Below, piece by piece: positions 1-11,999 of a stretch of DNA of 64,000 nt. Both the position numbers and the translations under genes were made by a program. This DNA is from Loxodes magnus. Taxonomy: Eukaryota > Ciliophora > Karyorelictea > Loxodida > Loxodidae. Position 1 is the first letter of the stretch, and every line of letters begins with the position of its first letter. The notes beneath the pieces were generated by a model. It did not search any database. It was not told the origin of the DNA and saw nothing but the letters and a program-made list of their open reading frames with translations. The DNA lies in NCBI GenBank assembly GCA_946699065.1, contig CAMPDV010000065.1:620001-684000 (forward strand), written 5' to 3'.

Positions 1-572
1 ATGACTGAAATAGAAATTTAAGTAAATTAAAATAAGTGTGACTGAAATAGAATTTTAAGTAAATTAAAATAAGTGTGACTGAAATAGATTTTCAAGTAAA
101 TTTAAAAAAGTATGACTGAAATAGAATTTTAAGTAAATTAAAATAAGTGTGACTGAAATAGAATTTTAAGTAAATTAAAATCAGTTTGACTGAAAAAGTA
201 TTTTAAGTAAATTAAAATAAGTGTGACTGAAATAGAATTTTAAATAAATTAAAATCAGTGTGATGAAATACAATTTAAAAAATTTATGAATAAGTTTGAC
301 TGAAATAGAATTTTAAGTAAATTAAAATAAGTTTGAATGAAATAGAATTTTAAGTAAATTAAAATCAGTTTGACTGAAATAGAATTTTAAGTAAACTAAA
401 ATAAGTTTGACTGAAATAGAATTTTAAGTACATTAAAATAAGTTAGACTGAAATAGAATTTTAAGTAAATTAAAATAAGTTTGACTGAAATAGAATTTTA
501 AGTAAATTAAAATCAGTTTGACTGAAAAAGTATTTTAAGTAAATTAAAATAAGTGTGACTGAAATAGAATTT
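1..572. repeat. Block copy 1, repeated at 3,610-4,181
   Basis: Bases 1-572 match 3,610-4,181 at a constant offset of 3,609. I compared them stretch by stretch and saw no difference, including rare markers: GATTTTCAAG near 87, the GATGAAATACAATTT unit near 262, TAAACTAAAAT near 392, TACATT near 429 and TTAGACTG near 443. The match ends abruptly at 572, where this copy continues TAAGTAAATTT and the other continues TAAAAAATAAATG. The left edge is unknown because the window starts inside the block. Confidence 0.92.
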
Positions 573-625
573 TAAGTAAATTTAAAAAAGTATGAATGAA
601 ATAGAATTTTAAGTAAATTAAAAAT

Positions 626-967
626 GTTTGACTGAAATAGAATTTTAAGTAAATTAAAATCAGTTTGACTGAAAAAGTATTTTAAGTAAATTAAAATAAG
701 ATTGACTGAAATAGAATTTTAAGTAAATTAAAATCAGTTTGACTGAAATAGAATTTTAAGTAAATAATATAAGTATGATAGAAATAGAATTTTAAGTAAA
801 TTAAAATCAGTTTGATAGAAATAGAATTTTAAGTAAATTAAAATAAGTGTGACTGAAATAGAATTTTAAGTAAATTTAAAAAAGTATGAATGAAATAGAA
901 TTTTAAGTAAATTAAAAATGTTTGACTGAAATAGAATTTTAAGTAAATTAAAATCAGTTTGACTGAA
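626..967. repeat. Block repeated at 2,026-2,367 (offset 1,400)
   Basis: About 340 bp recurs at a constant offset of 1,400. Shared markers in order are AAGATTGACTG near 699, AATAATATAAGTATGATAG near 764, GTTTGATAGAAATAG near 812, AAATTTAAAAAAGTATGAATG near 874 and AAAAATGTTTG near 915. The match ends where this copy has GAAAAAGTATTTT and the other has GAAATAGAATTTT. A shorter part of the same block, with the AATAATATAAG unit, recurs near 1,090-1,240. Confidence 0.85.
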
Positions 968-3609
968 AAAGTATTTTAAGTAAATTAAAATAAGTGTGAC
1001 TGAAAAAGTATTTTAAGTAAATTAAAATCAGTTTGACTGAAAAAGTATTTTAAGTAAATTAAAATAAGTGTGACTGAAATAGAATTTTAAGTAAATTAAA
1101 ATCAGTTTGACTGAAATAGAATTTTAAGTAAATAATATAAGTATGATAGAAATAGAATTTTAAGTAAATTAAAATCAGTTTGATAGAAATAGAATTTTAA
1201 GTAAATTAAAATAAGTGTGACTGAAATAGAATTTTAATTAAATTAAAATAAGTGTGACTGAAAAAGAATTTTAATTAAATTAAAATAAGTGTGACTGAAA
1301 AAGTATTTTAAGTAAATTAAAATCAGTTTGACTGAAAAAGTATTTTAAGTAAATTAAAATAAGTGTGACTGAAATAGAATTTTAAGTAAATTAAAATCAG
1401 TTTGACTGAAATAGAATTTTAAGTAAATTAAAATAGTTTGACTGAAATAGAATTTTAAGTAAATTAAAATAAGTGTGACTGAAATAGAATTTTAAGTAAA
1501 TTAAAATAAGTGTGACTGAAATAGATTTTTAAGTAAATTAAAATAAGTTTGACTGAAATAGAATTTTAAGTAAATTAAAATCAGTTTGACTGAAAAAGTA
1601 TTTTAAGTAAATTAAAATCAGTGTGATGAAATACAATTTTAAGTAAATTAAAATCAATTTGACTGAAATAGAATTTTAAGTAAATTAAAATAAGTTTGAT
1701 AAAAATAGAATTTTAAGTAAATTAAAATCAGTATGACTGAAATGGAATTTTAAGTAAATTAAAATAAGTGTGACTGAAATAGAATTTTAAGTAAATTAAA
1801 ATAAGTGTGACTGAAATAGAATTTTAAGTAAATTAAAATAAGTGTGACTGAAATAGATTTTTAAGTAAATTAAAATAAGTGTGACTGAAATAGAATTTTA
1901 AGTAAATTAAAATAAGTTTGACTGAAATAGATTTTTAAGCAAATTAAAATAGTTTGACTGAAATAGAATTTTAAGTAAATTAAAATCAGTTTGACTGAAA
2001 TAGAATTTTAAGTAAATTAAAATCAGTTTGACTGAAATAGAATTTTAAGTAAATTAAAATCAGTTTGACTGAAAAAGTATTTTAAGTAAATTAAAATAAG
2101 ATTGACTGAAATAGAATTTTAAGTAAATTAAAATCAGTTTGACTGAAATAGAATTTTAAGTAAATAATATAAGTATGATAGAAATAGAATTTTAAGTAAA
2201 TTAAAATCAGTTTGATAGAAATAGAATTTTAAGTAAATTAAAATAAGTGTGACTGAAATAGAATTTTAAGTAAATTTAAAAAAGTATGAATGAAATAGAA
2301 TTTTAAGTAAATTAAAAATGTTTGACTGAAATAGAATTTTAAGTAAATTAAAATCAGTTTGACTGAAATAGAATTTTAAGCAAATTAAAATCAGTTTTAC
2401 TGAAAAAGTATTTTAAGTAAATTAAAATAGTTTGACTGAAATAGAATTTTAAGTAAATTAAAATCAGTTTGACTGAAAAAGTATTTTAAGTAAATTAAAA
2501 TAAGTGTGACTGAAAAAGTATTTTAAGTAAATTAAAATCAGTTTGACTGAAAAAGTATTTTAAGTAAATTAAAATAAGTGTGACTGAAATAGAATTTTAA
2601 GTAAATTAAAATAGTGTGACTGAAATAGAATTTTAAGTAAATTAAAATCAGTTTGACTGAAAAAGTATTTTAAGTAAATTAAAATAGTTTGACTGAAATA
2701 TAATATTAAGTAAATTAAAATCAGTGTGACTGAAATAGAATTTTAAATAAATTAAAATCAGTGTGATGAAATACAATTTAAAAAATTTATGAATAAGTTT
2801 GACTGAAATAGAATTTTAAGTAAATTAAAATCAGTTTGACTGAAAAAGTATTTTAAGTAAATTAAAATAGTTTGACTGAAATATAATATTAAGTAAATTA
2901 AAATCAGTGTGACTGAAATAGAATTTTAAATAAATTAAAATCAGTGTGACTGAAATAGAATTTTAAAAATAAATGAATAAGTTTGACTGAAATAGAATTT
3001 TAAGTAAATTAAAATCAGTTTGACTGAAAAAGTATTTTAAGTAAATTAAAATAAGTGTGACTGAAAAAGTATTTTAAGTAAATTAAAATCAGTTTGACTG
3101 AAAAAGTATTTTAAGTAAATTAAAATAAGTGTGACTGAAATAGAATTTTAAGTAAATTAAAATAGTGTGACTGAAATAGAATTTTAAGTAAATTAAAATC
3201 AGTTTGACTGAAAAAGTATTTTAAGTAAATTAAAATAAGTGTGACTGAAAAAGAATTTTAAATAAATTAAAATCAGTGTGATGAAATACAATTTAAAAAA
3301 TTTATAAATAAGTTTGACTGAAATAGAATTTTAAGTAAATTAAAATAAGTTTGAATGAAATAGAATTTTAAGTAAATTAAAATCAGTTTGACTGAAATAG
3401 AATTTTAAGTAAATTAAAATAAGTTTGACTGAAATAGAATTTTAAGTAAATTAAAATCAGTTTGACTGAAAAAGTATTTTAAGTAAATTAAAATAAGTGT
3501 GACTGAAATAGAATTTAAAAAATAAATGAATAAGTTTGACTGAAAAAGTATTTTAAGTAAATTAAAATAAGTATGACTGAAATGGAATTTTAAGTAAATT
3601 AAAATAAGT

Positions 3610-4181
3610 ATGACTGAAATAGAAATTTAAGTAAATTAAAATAAGTGTGACTGAAATAGAATTTTAAGTAAATTAAAATAAGTGTGACTGAAATAGATTT
3701 TCAAGTAAATTTAAAAAAGTATGACTGAAATAGAATTTTAAGTAAATTAAAATAAGTGTGACTGAAATAGAATTTTAAGTAAATTAAAATCAGTTTGACT
3801 GAAAAAGTATTTTAAGTAAATTAAAATAAGTGTGACTGAAATAGAATTTTAAATAAATTAAAATCAGTGTGATGAAATACAATTTAAAAAATTTATGAAT
3901 AAGTTTGACTGAAATAGAATTTTAAGTAAATTAAAATAAGTTTGAATGAAATAGAATTTTAAGTAAATTAAAATCAGTTTGACTGAAATAGAATTTTAAG
4001 TAAACTAAAATAAGTTTGACTGAAATAGAATTTTAAGTACATTAAAATAAGTTAGACTGAAATAGAATTTTAAGTAAATTAAAATAAGTTTGACTGAAAT
4101 AGAATTTTAAGTAAATTAAAATCAGTTTGACTGAAAAAGTATTTTAAGTAAATTAAAATAAGTGTGACTGAAATAGAATTT
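3610..4181. repeat. Block copy 2 of the segment at 1-572
   Basis: This is the second copy of the 572-bp block that opens the window, at offset 3,609. Since copy 1 is cut by the window edge, the shared block may be longer: the bases just left of 3,610 (TAAATTAAAATAAGT) are ordinary repeat and cannot be tested against copy 1. Confidence 0.92.
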
Positions 4182-4595
4182 AAAAAATAAATGAATAAGT
4201 TTGACTGAAAAAGTATTTTAAGTAAATTAAAATAAGTATGACTGAAATGGAATTTTAAGTAAATTAAAATAAGTATGACTGAAATAGAAATTTAAGTAAA
4301 TTAAAATAAGTGTGACTGAAATAGAATTTTAAGTAAATTAAAATAGTTTGACTAAAATAGAATTTTAAGTAAATTAAAATCAGTTTGACTGAAAAAGTAT
4401 TTTAATTAAATTAAAATAAGTGTGACTGAAATAGAATTTTAAGTAAATTAAAATCAGTTTGACTGAAATAGAATTTTAAGTAAATTAAAATAAGTTTGAA
4501 TGAAATAGAATTTTAAGTAAATTAAAATCAGTTTGACTGAAATAGAATTTTAAGTAAATTAAAATAAGTTTGACTGAAATAGAATTTTAAATAAA

Positions 4596-4860
4596 TTAAA
4601 ATAAGTGTGACTGAAATAGAATTTTAAGTAATCTAAATAAGTTTGACTGAAATAGAATTTTAAGTAAATTAAAATAAGTGTGACTGAAATAGATTTTTAA
4701 GTAAATTAAAATCAGTTTGACTGAAATAGAATTTAAAAAATAAATGAATAAGTATGACTGAAATAGAATTTTAAGTAAATTAAAATAAGTGTGACTGAAA
4801 TAGAATTTTAAGTAAATTAAAATCATCACGACTGAAATAGAATTTTAAGTAAATTAAAAT
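4596..4860. repeat. Isolated TAATCT/CATCACG island in domain 1
   Basis: This short stretch has a 36-bp TAATCTAAATAAG unit near 4,630 and a unit reading AATCATCACGACTG near 4,822. Both are otherwise typical of the right-hand 26 kb. The next TAATCTAAATAAG unit I saw is at 38,051, and CACGACTG next appears at 49,549. It may be a remnant of an ancestral arrangement or a small transplanted piece. The longest minus-strand open frame in the window overlaps it but is a repeat translation. Confidence 0.7.
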
Positions 4861-7083
4861 CAGTTTGACTGAAATAGAATTTTAAGTAAATTAAAATCAG
4901 TTTGACTGAAAAAGTATTTTAAGTAAATTAAAATAAGATTGACTGAAATAGAATTTTAAGTAAATTAAAATCAGTTTGACTGAAATAGAATTTTAAGTAA
5001 ATTAAAATAGTTTGACTGAAATAGAATTTTAAGTAAATTAAAATCAGTTTGATAGAAATAGAATTTTAAGTAAATTAAAATAAGTATGACTGAAATAGAA
5101 TTTTAAGTAAATTAAAATAAGTGTGACTGAAATGGAATTTTAAGTAAATTAAAATAAGTTTGAATGAAATAGAATTTTAAGTAAATTAAAATAAGTGTTA
5201 CTGAAATAGAATTTCAAGTAAATTAAAATAAGTGTGACTGAAATAGAATTTTAAGTAAATTAAAATAAGTGTGACTGAAATATAATTTTAAGTAAATTAA
5301 AATCAGTTTGACTGAAATAGAATTTTAAATAAATTAAAATCAGTGTGATGAAATAGAATTTTAAGTAAATTAAAATCAGTGTGGCTGAAATAGAATTTTA
5401 AGTAAATTAAAATCAGTTAGACTGAAATAGAATTTTAAGTAAATTAAAATAAGTTTGACTGAAATAGAATTTTAAGTAAATTAAAATAAGTGTGACTGAA
5501 ATAGAAATTTAAGTAAATTAAAATAAGTGTGACTGAAATAGAAATTTAAGTAAATTAAAATAAGTTTGACTGAAATAGAATTTTAAGTAAATTAAAATCA
5601 GTTTGACTGAAATAGATTTTTAAGTAAATTAAAATAAGTGTGACTGAAATAGAATTTTAAGTAAATTAAAATAGTATGACTGAAATAGAATTTTAAGTAA
5701 ATTAAAATAAGTTTGAATGAAATAGAATTTTAAGTAAATTAAAATCAGTTTGACTGAATAGTATTTTAAGTAAATTAAAATAGTTTGACTGAAATATAAT
5801 ATTAAGTAAATTAAAATAAGTTTGACTGAAATAGATTTTTAAGTAAATTAAAATCAGTTTGACTGAAATAGATTTTTAAGTAAATTAAAATAAGTATGAC
5901 TGAAATAGAATTTTAAGTAAATTAAAATAAGTGTGACTGAAATAGAATTTTAAGTAAATTAAAATAAGTGTGACTGAAATAGAAATTTAAGTAAATTAAA
6001 ATAAGTGTGACTGAAATAGAATTTTAAGTAAATTAAAATAAGTTTGACTGAAATAGAATTTTAAGTAAATTAAAATAAGTGTGACTGAAATAGAATTTTA
6101 AGTAAATTAAAATCAGTTTGACTGAAATAGATTTTTAAGTAAATTAAAATAGTATGACTGAAATAGAATTTTAAGTAAATTAAAATCAGTTTGACTGAAA
6201 TAGAATTTTAAGTAAATTAAAATAAGTTTGACTGAAAAAGTATTTTAAGTAAATTAAAATAAGTATGACTGAAATGGAATTTTAAGTAAATTAAAATAAG
6301 TATGACTGAAATAGAATTTTAAGTAAATTAAAATAAGTGTTACTGAAATAGAATTTTAAGTAAATTAAAATCAGTTTGACTGAAATAGAATTTTTAGTAA
6401 ATTAAAAAAGTATGAATGAAATAGAATTTTAAGTAAATTAAAATAAGTTTGAATGAAATAGAATTTTAAGTAAATTAAAATCAGTTTGACTGACAAAGTA
6501 TTTTAAGTAAATTAAAATAGTTTGACTGAAATATAATATTAAGTAAATTAAAATAAGTTTGACTGAAATAGATTTTTAAGTAAATTAAAATAAGTTTGAC
6601 TGAAATAGATTTTTAAGCAAATTAAAATAGTATGACTGAAATAGAATTTTAAGTAAATTAAAATAAGTGTGACTGAAATAGAAATTTAAGTAAATTAAAA
6701 TAAGTTTGACTGAAATAGAATTTTAAGTAAATTAAAATCAGTTTGACTGAAATAGATTTTTAAGTAAATTAAAATAAGTGTGACTGAAATATAATATTAA
6801 GTAAATTAAAATAAGTTTGACTGAAATAGATTTTTAAGTAAATTAAAATCAGTTTGACTGAAATAGAATTTAAAAAATAAATGAATAAGTTTGACTGAAA
6901 AAGTATTTTAAGTAAATTAAAATCAGTGTGACTGAAATAGAATTTTAAATAAATTAAAATCAGTGTGACTGAAATAGAATTTTAAGTAAATTAAAATAAG
7001 TTTGACTGAAATAGATTTTTAAGCAAATTAAAATAGTATGACTGAAATAGAATTTTAAGTAAATTAAAAAAGTATGAATGAAA

Positions 7084-8114
7084 CAGAAATTTAAGTAAAT
7101 TAAAATAAGTTTGACTGAAATAGAATTTTAAGTAAATTAAAATAAGTTTGACTGAAATAGAATTTTAAATAAATTAAAATCAGTGTGACTGAAATAGAAT
7201 TTTAAGTAGATTAAAATTTGTTTGACTGAAATAGAATTTTAAGTAAATTAAAATAAGTTTGACTGAAATAGAATTTTAAGTAAATTAAAATAAGTGTGAC
7301 TGAAATAGATTTTCAAGTAAATTAAAATTAGTTTGACTGAAATAGATTTTTAAGTAAATTAAAATAAGTTTGACTGAAATAGAATTTTAAGTAAATTAAA
7401 ATCAGTTTGACTGAAATAGATTTTTAAGTAAATTAAAATAAGTGTGACTGAAATAGAATTTTAAGTAAATTAAAATAAGTGTTACTGAAATAGAATTTCA
7501 AGTAAATTAAAATCAGTTTAACTGAAATAGAATTTTAAGTAAATTAAAATTGGTTTGACTGAAATAGAATTTTAAGTAAATTAAAAAAGTATGAATGAAA
7601 CAGAAATTTAAGTAAATTAAAATAACTTTGACTGAAATAGAATTTTAAGTAAATTAAAATAAGTTTGACTGAAATAGAATTTTAAGTAAATTAAAATCAG
7701 TGTGACTGAAATAGAATTTTAAATAAATTAAAATCAGTGTGACTGAAATAGAATTTTAAGTAGATTAAAATTTGTTTGACTGAAATAGAATTTTAAGTAA
7801 ATTAAAATAAGTTTGACTGAAATAGAATTTTAAGTAAATTAAAATAAGTGTGACTGAAATAGATTTTCAAGTAAATTAAAATCAGTTTGACTGAAATAGA
7901 TTTTTAAGTAAATTAAAATAAGTTTGACTGAAATAGAATTTTAAGTAAATTAAAATCAGTTTGACTGAAATAGATTTTTAAGTAAATTAAAATAAGTGTG
8001 ACTGAAATAGAATTTTAAGTAAATTAAAATAAGTGTTACTGAAATAGAATTTCAAGTAAATTAAAATCAGTTTAACTGAAATAGAATTTTAAGTAAATTA
8101 AAATTGGTTTGACT
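7084..8114. repeat. 554-bp higher-order repeat, two tandem copies
   Basis: A 15-monomer block (555 minus 1 bp) is present twice in tandem. Rare markers are spaced exactly 554 bp apart: TAGATTAAAATTTG at 7,207 and 7,761, and TGGTTTGACTG at 7,551 and 8,105. The left ends carry the rare AAACAGAAATTT unit (C at 7,084 and 7,601), only 517 bp apart, so the second copy gained one monomer between that marker and TAGATT. The tandem arrangement suggests unequal exchange or replication slippage of a whole block. Confidence 0.88.
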
Positions 8115-8819
8115 GAAATATAATTTTAAGTAAATTAAAATCAGTTTGACTGAAATAGAATTTTAAATAAATTAAAATCAGTGTGATGAAATAGAATTTT
8201 AAGTAAATTAAAATCAGTGTGACTGAAATAGAATTTTAAGTAAATTAAAATCAGTTTAACTGAAATAGAATTTTAAGTAAATTAAAATAAGTTTGACTGA
8301 AATAGATTTTTAAGCAAATTAAAATAGTATGACTGAAATAGAATTTTAAGTAAATTAAAATAAGTATGACTGAAATAGAAATTTAAGTAAATTAAAATAA
8401 GTTTTACTGAAATAGAATTTTAAGTAAATTAAAATAAGTGTGACTGAAATAGAAATTTAAGTAAATTAAAATAAGTGTGACTGAAATAGAATTTTAAGTA
8501 AATTAAAAAAGTATGAATGAAATAGAATTTTAAGTAAATTAAAATAAGTTTGAATGAAATAGAATTTTAAGTAAATTAAAATCAGTTTGACTGAATAGTA
8601 TTTTAAGTAAATTAAAATAGTTTGACTGAAATATAATATTAAGTAAATTAAAATAAGTTTGACTGAAATAGATTTTTAAGTAAATTAAAATCAGTTTGAC
8701 TGAAATAGAATTTAAAAAATAAATGAATAAGTTTGACTGAAAAAGTATTTTAAGTAAATTAAAATCAGTTTAACTGAAATAGAATTTTAAGTAAATTAAA
8801 ATAAGTTTGACTGAAATAG

Positions 8820-9869
8820 AATTTTAAGTAAATTAAAATCAGTTTGACTGAAATAGATTTTTAAGCAAATTAAAATAGTATGACTGAAATAGAATTTTAA
8901 GTAAATTAAAATAAGTATGACTGAAATAGAAATTTAAGTAAATTAAAATAAGTTTGACTGAAATAGAATTTTAAGTAAATTAAAATAAGTGTGACTGAAA
9001 TAGATTTTCAAGTAAATTTAAAAAAGTATGACTGAAAAAGTATTTTAAGTAAACTAAAATAAGTTTGACTGAAATAGAATTTTAAGTAAATTAAAATAAG
9101 TTAGACTGAAATAGAAATTTAAGTAAATTAAAATAAGTGTGACTGAAATATAATTTTAAGTAAATTAAAATAAGTTTGACTGAAATAGAATTTTAAGTAA
9201 ATTAAAATAAGTGTGACTGAAATAGAATTTTAAGTAAATTAAAATAAGTGTGACTGAAATAGAATTTTAAGTAAATTAAAATAGTGTGACTGAAATAGAA
9301 TTTTAAGTAAATTAAAATCAGTTTGACTGAAAAAGTATTTTAAGTAAATTAAAATAAGTGTGACTGAAAAAGAATTTTAAATAAATTAAAATCAGTGTGA
9401 TGAAATACAATTTAAGTAAATTAAAATAAGTTTGACTGAAATAGAATTTTAAGTAAATTAAAATAAGTTTGAATGAAATAGAATTTTAAGTAAATTAAAA
9501 TCAGTTTGACTGAAAAAGTATTTTAAGTAAATTAAAATAGTTTGACTGAAATATAATATTAAGTAAATTAAAATCAGTGTGACTGAAATAGAATTTTAAA
9601 TAAATTAAAATCAGTGTGACTGAAATAGAATTTAAAAAATAAATGAATAAGTTTGACTGAAAAAGTATTTTAAGTAAATTAAAATAAGTATGACTGAAAT
9701 GGAATTTTAAGTAAATTAAAATAAGTATGACTGAAATAGAAATTTAAGTAAATTAAAATAAGTGTGATGAAATACAATTTTAAGTAAATTAAAATAGTGT
9801 GACTGAAATAGAATTTTAAGTAAATTAAAATCAGTTTGACTGAAAAAGTATTTTAAGTAAATTAAAATA
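8820..9869. repeat. 1.05-kb block, copied at 10,215-11,409
   Basis: This block recurs downstream. The offset is 1,395 up to about 9,200 (TTAGACTG at 9,101 and 10,496), 1,358 after one extra monomer here, and 1,540 after an internal 182-bp duplication in the other copy (TGAAATACAA at 9,401 against 10,759 and 10,941). The match ends near 9,870, where one copy reads AAAATAG and the other AAAATAAG. The stepwise change in offset records gain and loss of whole monomers after the block was copied. Confidence 0.85.
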
Positions 9870-10214
9870 GTTTGACTGAAATATAATATTAAGTAAATTA
9901 AAATCAGTGTGACTGAAATAGAATTTTAAATAAATTAAAATCAGTGTGATGAAATAGATTTTTAAGCAAATTAAAATAGTATGACTGAAATAGAATTTTA
10001 AGTAAATTAAAATAAGTATGACTGAAATAGAAATTTAAGTAAATTAAAATAAGTTTGACTGAAATAGAATTTTAAGTAAATTAAAATAAGTGTGACTGAA
10101 ATAGATTTTCAAGTAAATTTAAAAAAGTATGACTGAAAAAGTATTTTAAGTAAATTAAAATAGTTTGACTGAAATATAATATTAAGTAAATTAAAATCAG
10201 TGTGACTGAAATAG

Positions 10215-11409
10215 AATTTTAAGTAAATTAAAATCAGTTTGACTGAAATAGATTTTTAAGCAAATTAAAATAGTATGACTGAAATAGAATTTTAAGTAAA
10301 TTAAAATAAGTATGACTGAAATAGAGATTTAAGTAAATTAAAATAAGTTTGACTGAAATAGAATTTTAAGTAAATTAAAATAAGTGTGACTGAAATAGAT
10401 TTTCAAGTAAATTTAAAAAAGTATGACTGAAAAAGTATTTTAAGTAAACTAAAATAAGTTTGACTGAAATAGAATTTTAAGTAAATTAAAATAAGTTAGA
10501 CTGAAATAGAAATTTAAGTAAATTAAAATAAGTGTGACTGAAATATAATTTTAAGTAAATTAAAATAAGTTTGACTGAAATAGAATTTTAAGTAAATTAA
10601 AATAAGTGTGACTGAAATAGAATTTTAAGTAAATTAAAATAGTGTGACTGAAATAGAATTTTAAGTAAATTAAAATCAGTTTGACTGAAAAAGTATTTTA
10701 AGTAAATTAAAATAAGTGTGACTGAAAAAGAATTTTAAATAAATTAAAATCAGTGTGATGAAATACAATTTAAGTAAATTAAAATAAGTGTGACTGAAAT
10801 AGAATTTTAAGTAAATTAAAATAGTGTGACTGAAATAGAATTTTAAGTAAATTAAAATCAGTTTGACTGAAAAAGTATTTTAAGTAAATTAAAATAAGTG
10901 TGACTGAAAAAGAATTTTAAATAAATTAAAATCAGTGTGATGAAATACAATTTAAGTAAATTAAAATAAGTTTGACTGAAATAGAATTTTAAGTAAATTA
11001 AAATAAGTTTGAATGAAATAGAATTTTAAGTAAATTAAAATCAGTTTGACTGAAAAAGTATTTTAAGTAAATTAAAATAGTTTGACTGAAATATAATATT
11101 AAGTAAATTAAAATCAGTGTGACTGAAATAGAATTTTAAATAAATTAAAATCAGTGTGACTGAAATAGAATTTAAAAAATAAATGAATAAGTTTGACTGA
11201 AAAAGTATTTTAAGTAAATTAAAATAAGTATGACTGAAATGGAATTTTAAGTAAATTAAAATAAGTATGACTGAAATAGAAATTTAAGTAAATTAAAATA
11301 AGTGTGATGAAATACAATTTTAAGTAAATTAAAATAGTGTGACTGAAATAGAATTTTAAGTAAATTAAAATCAGTTTGACTGAAAAAGTATTTTAAGTAA
11401 ATTAAAATA
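10215..11409. repeat. Second copy of 8,820-9,869, with 182-bp insertion
   Basis: This is the downstream copy. It differs by loss of one 37-bp unit near 10,600 and by a tandem duplication of a 182-bp five-monomer segment: the series from AAAATAGTGTGACTG through GTGTGATGAAATACAATTTAAG occurs twice, with the GAAATACAA marker at 10,759 and 10,941. Outside these changes I saw no more than isolated substitutions, such as GAGATTTAAG near 10,324. Confidence 0.85.
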
Positions 11410-11999
11410 AGTGTGACTGAAAAAGTATTTTAAGTAAATTAAAATCAGTGTGATGAAATACAATTTAAAAAATTTATGAATAAGTTTGACTGAAATAGAA
11501 TTTTAAGTAAATTAAAATAAGTTTGAATGAAATAGAATTTTAAGTAAATTAAAATCAGTTTGACTGAAATAGAATTTTAAGTAAATTAAAATAAGTGTGA
11601 CTGAAATAGAATTTTAAATAAATTAAAATCAGTGTGATGAAATACAATTTAAAAAATTTATGAATAAGTGTGACTGAAATAGAATTTTAAGTAAATTAAA
11701 ATAAGTTTGACTGAAATAGAATTTTAAGTAAATTAAAATAAGTATGACTGAAATAGAAATTTAAGTAAATTAAAATAAGTGTGACTGAAATAGAAATTTA
11801 AGTAAATTAAAATAAGTGTGACTGAAATAGATTTTCAAGTAAATTTAAAAAAGTATGACTGAAATAGAATTTTAAGTAAATTAAAATAAGTGTGACTGAA
11901 AAAGTATTTTAAGTAAATTAAAATCAGTTTGACTGAAATAGAATTTTAAGTAAATTAAAATAGTTTGACTAAAATAGAATTTTAAGTAAATTAAAATAA

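Noticed and set aside
4596-4829. Minus-strand open frame of 77 codons
   Set aside because: It is the satellite read through three phases. The ATG-ATG start comes from the rare CATCAC variant near 4,824, and the usual TAA stops are removed by a variant unit with AATTTAAAAAATAAATG and by a 36-bp TAATCT unit that keeps frame. The product is a low-complexity Leu/Phe/Ile/Tyr repeat with no domain, ribosome site or gene context.
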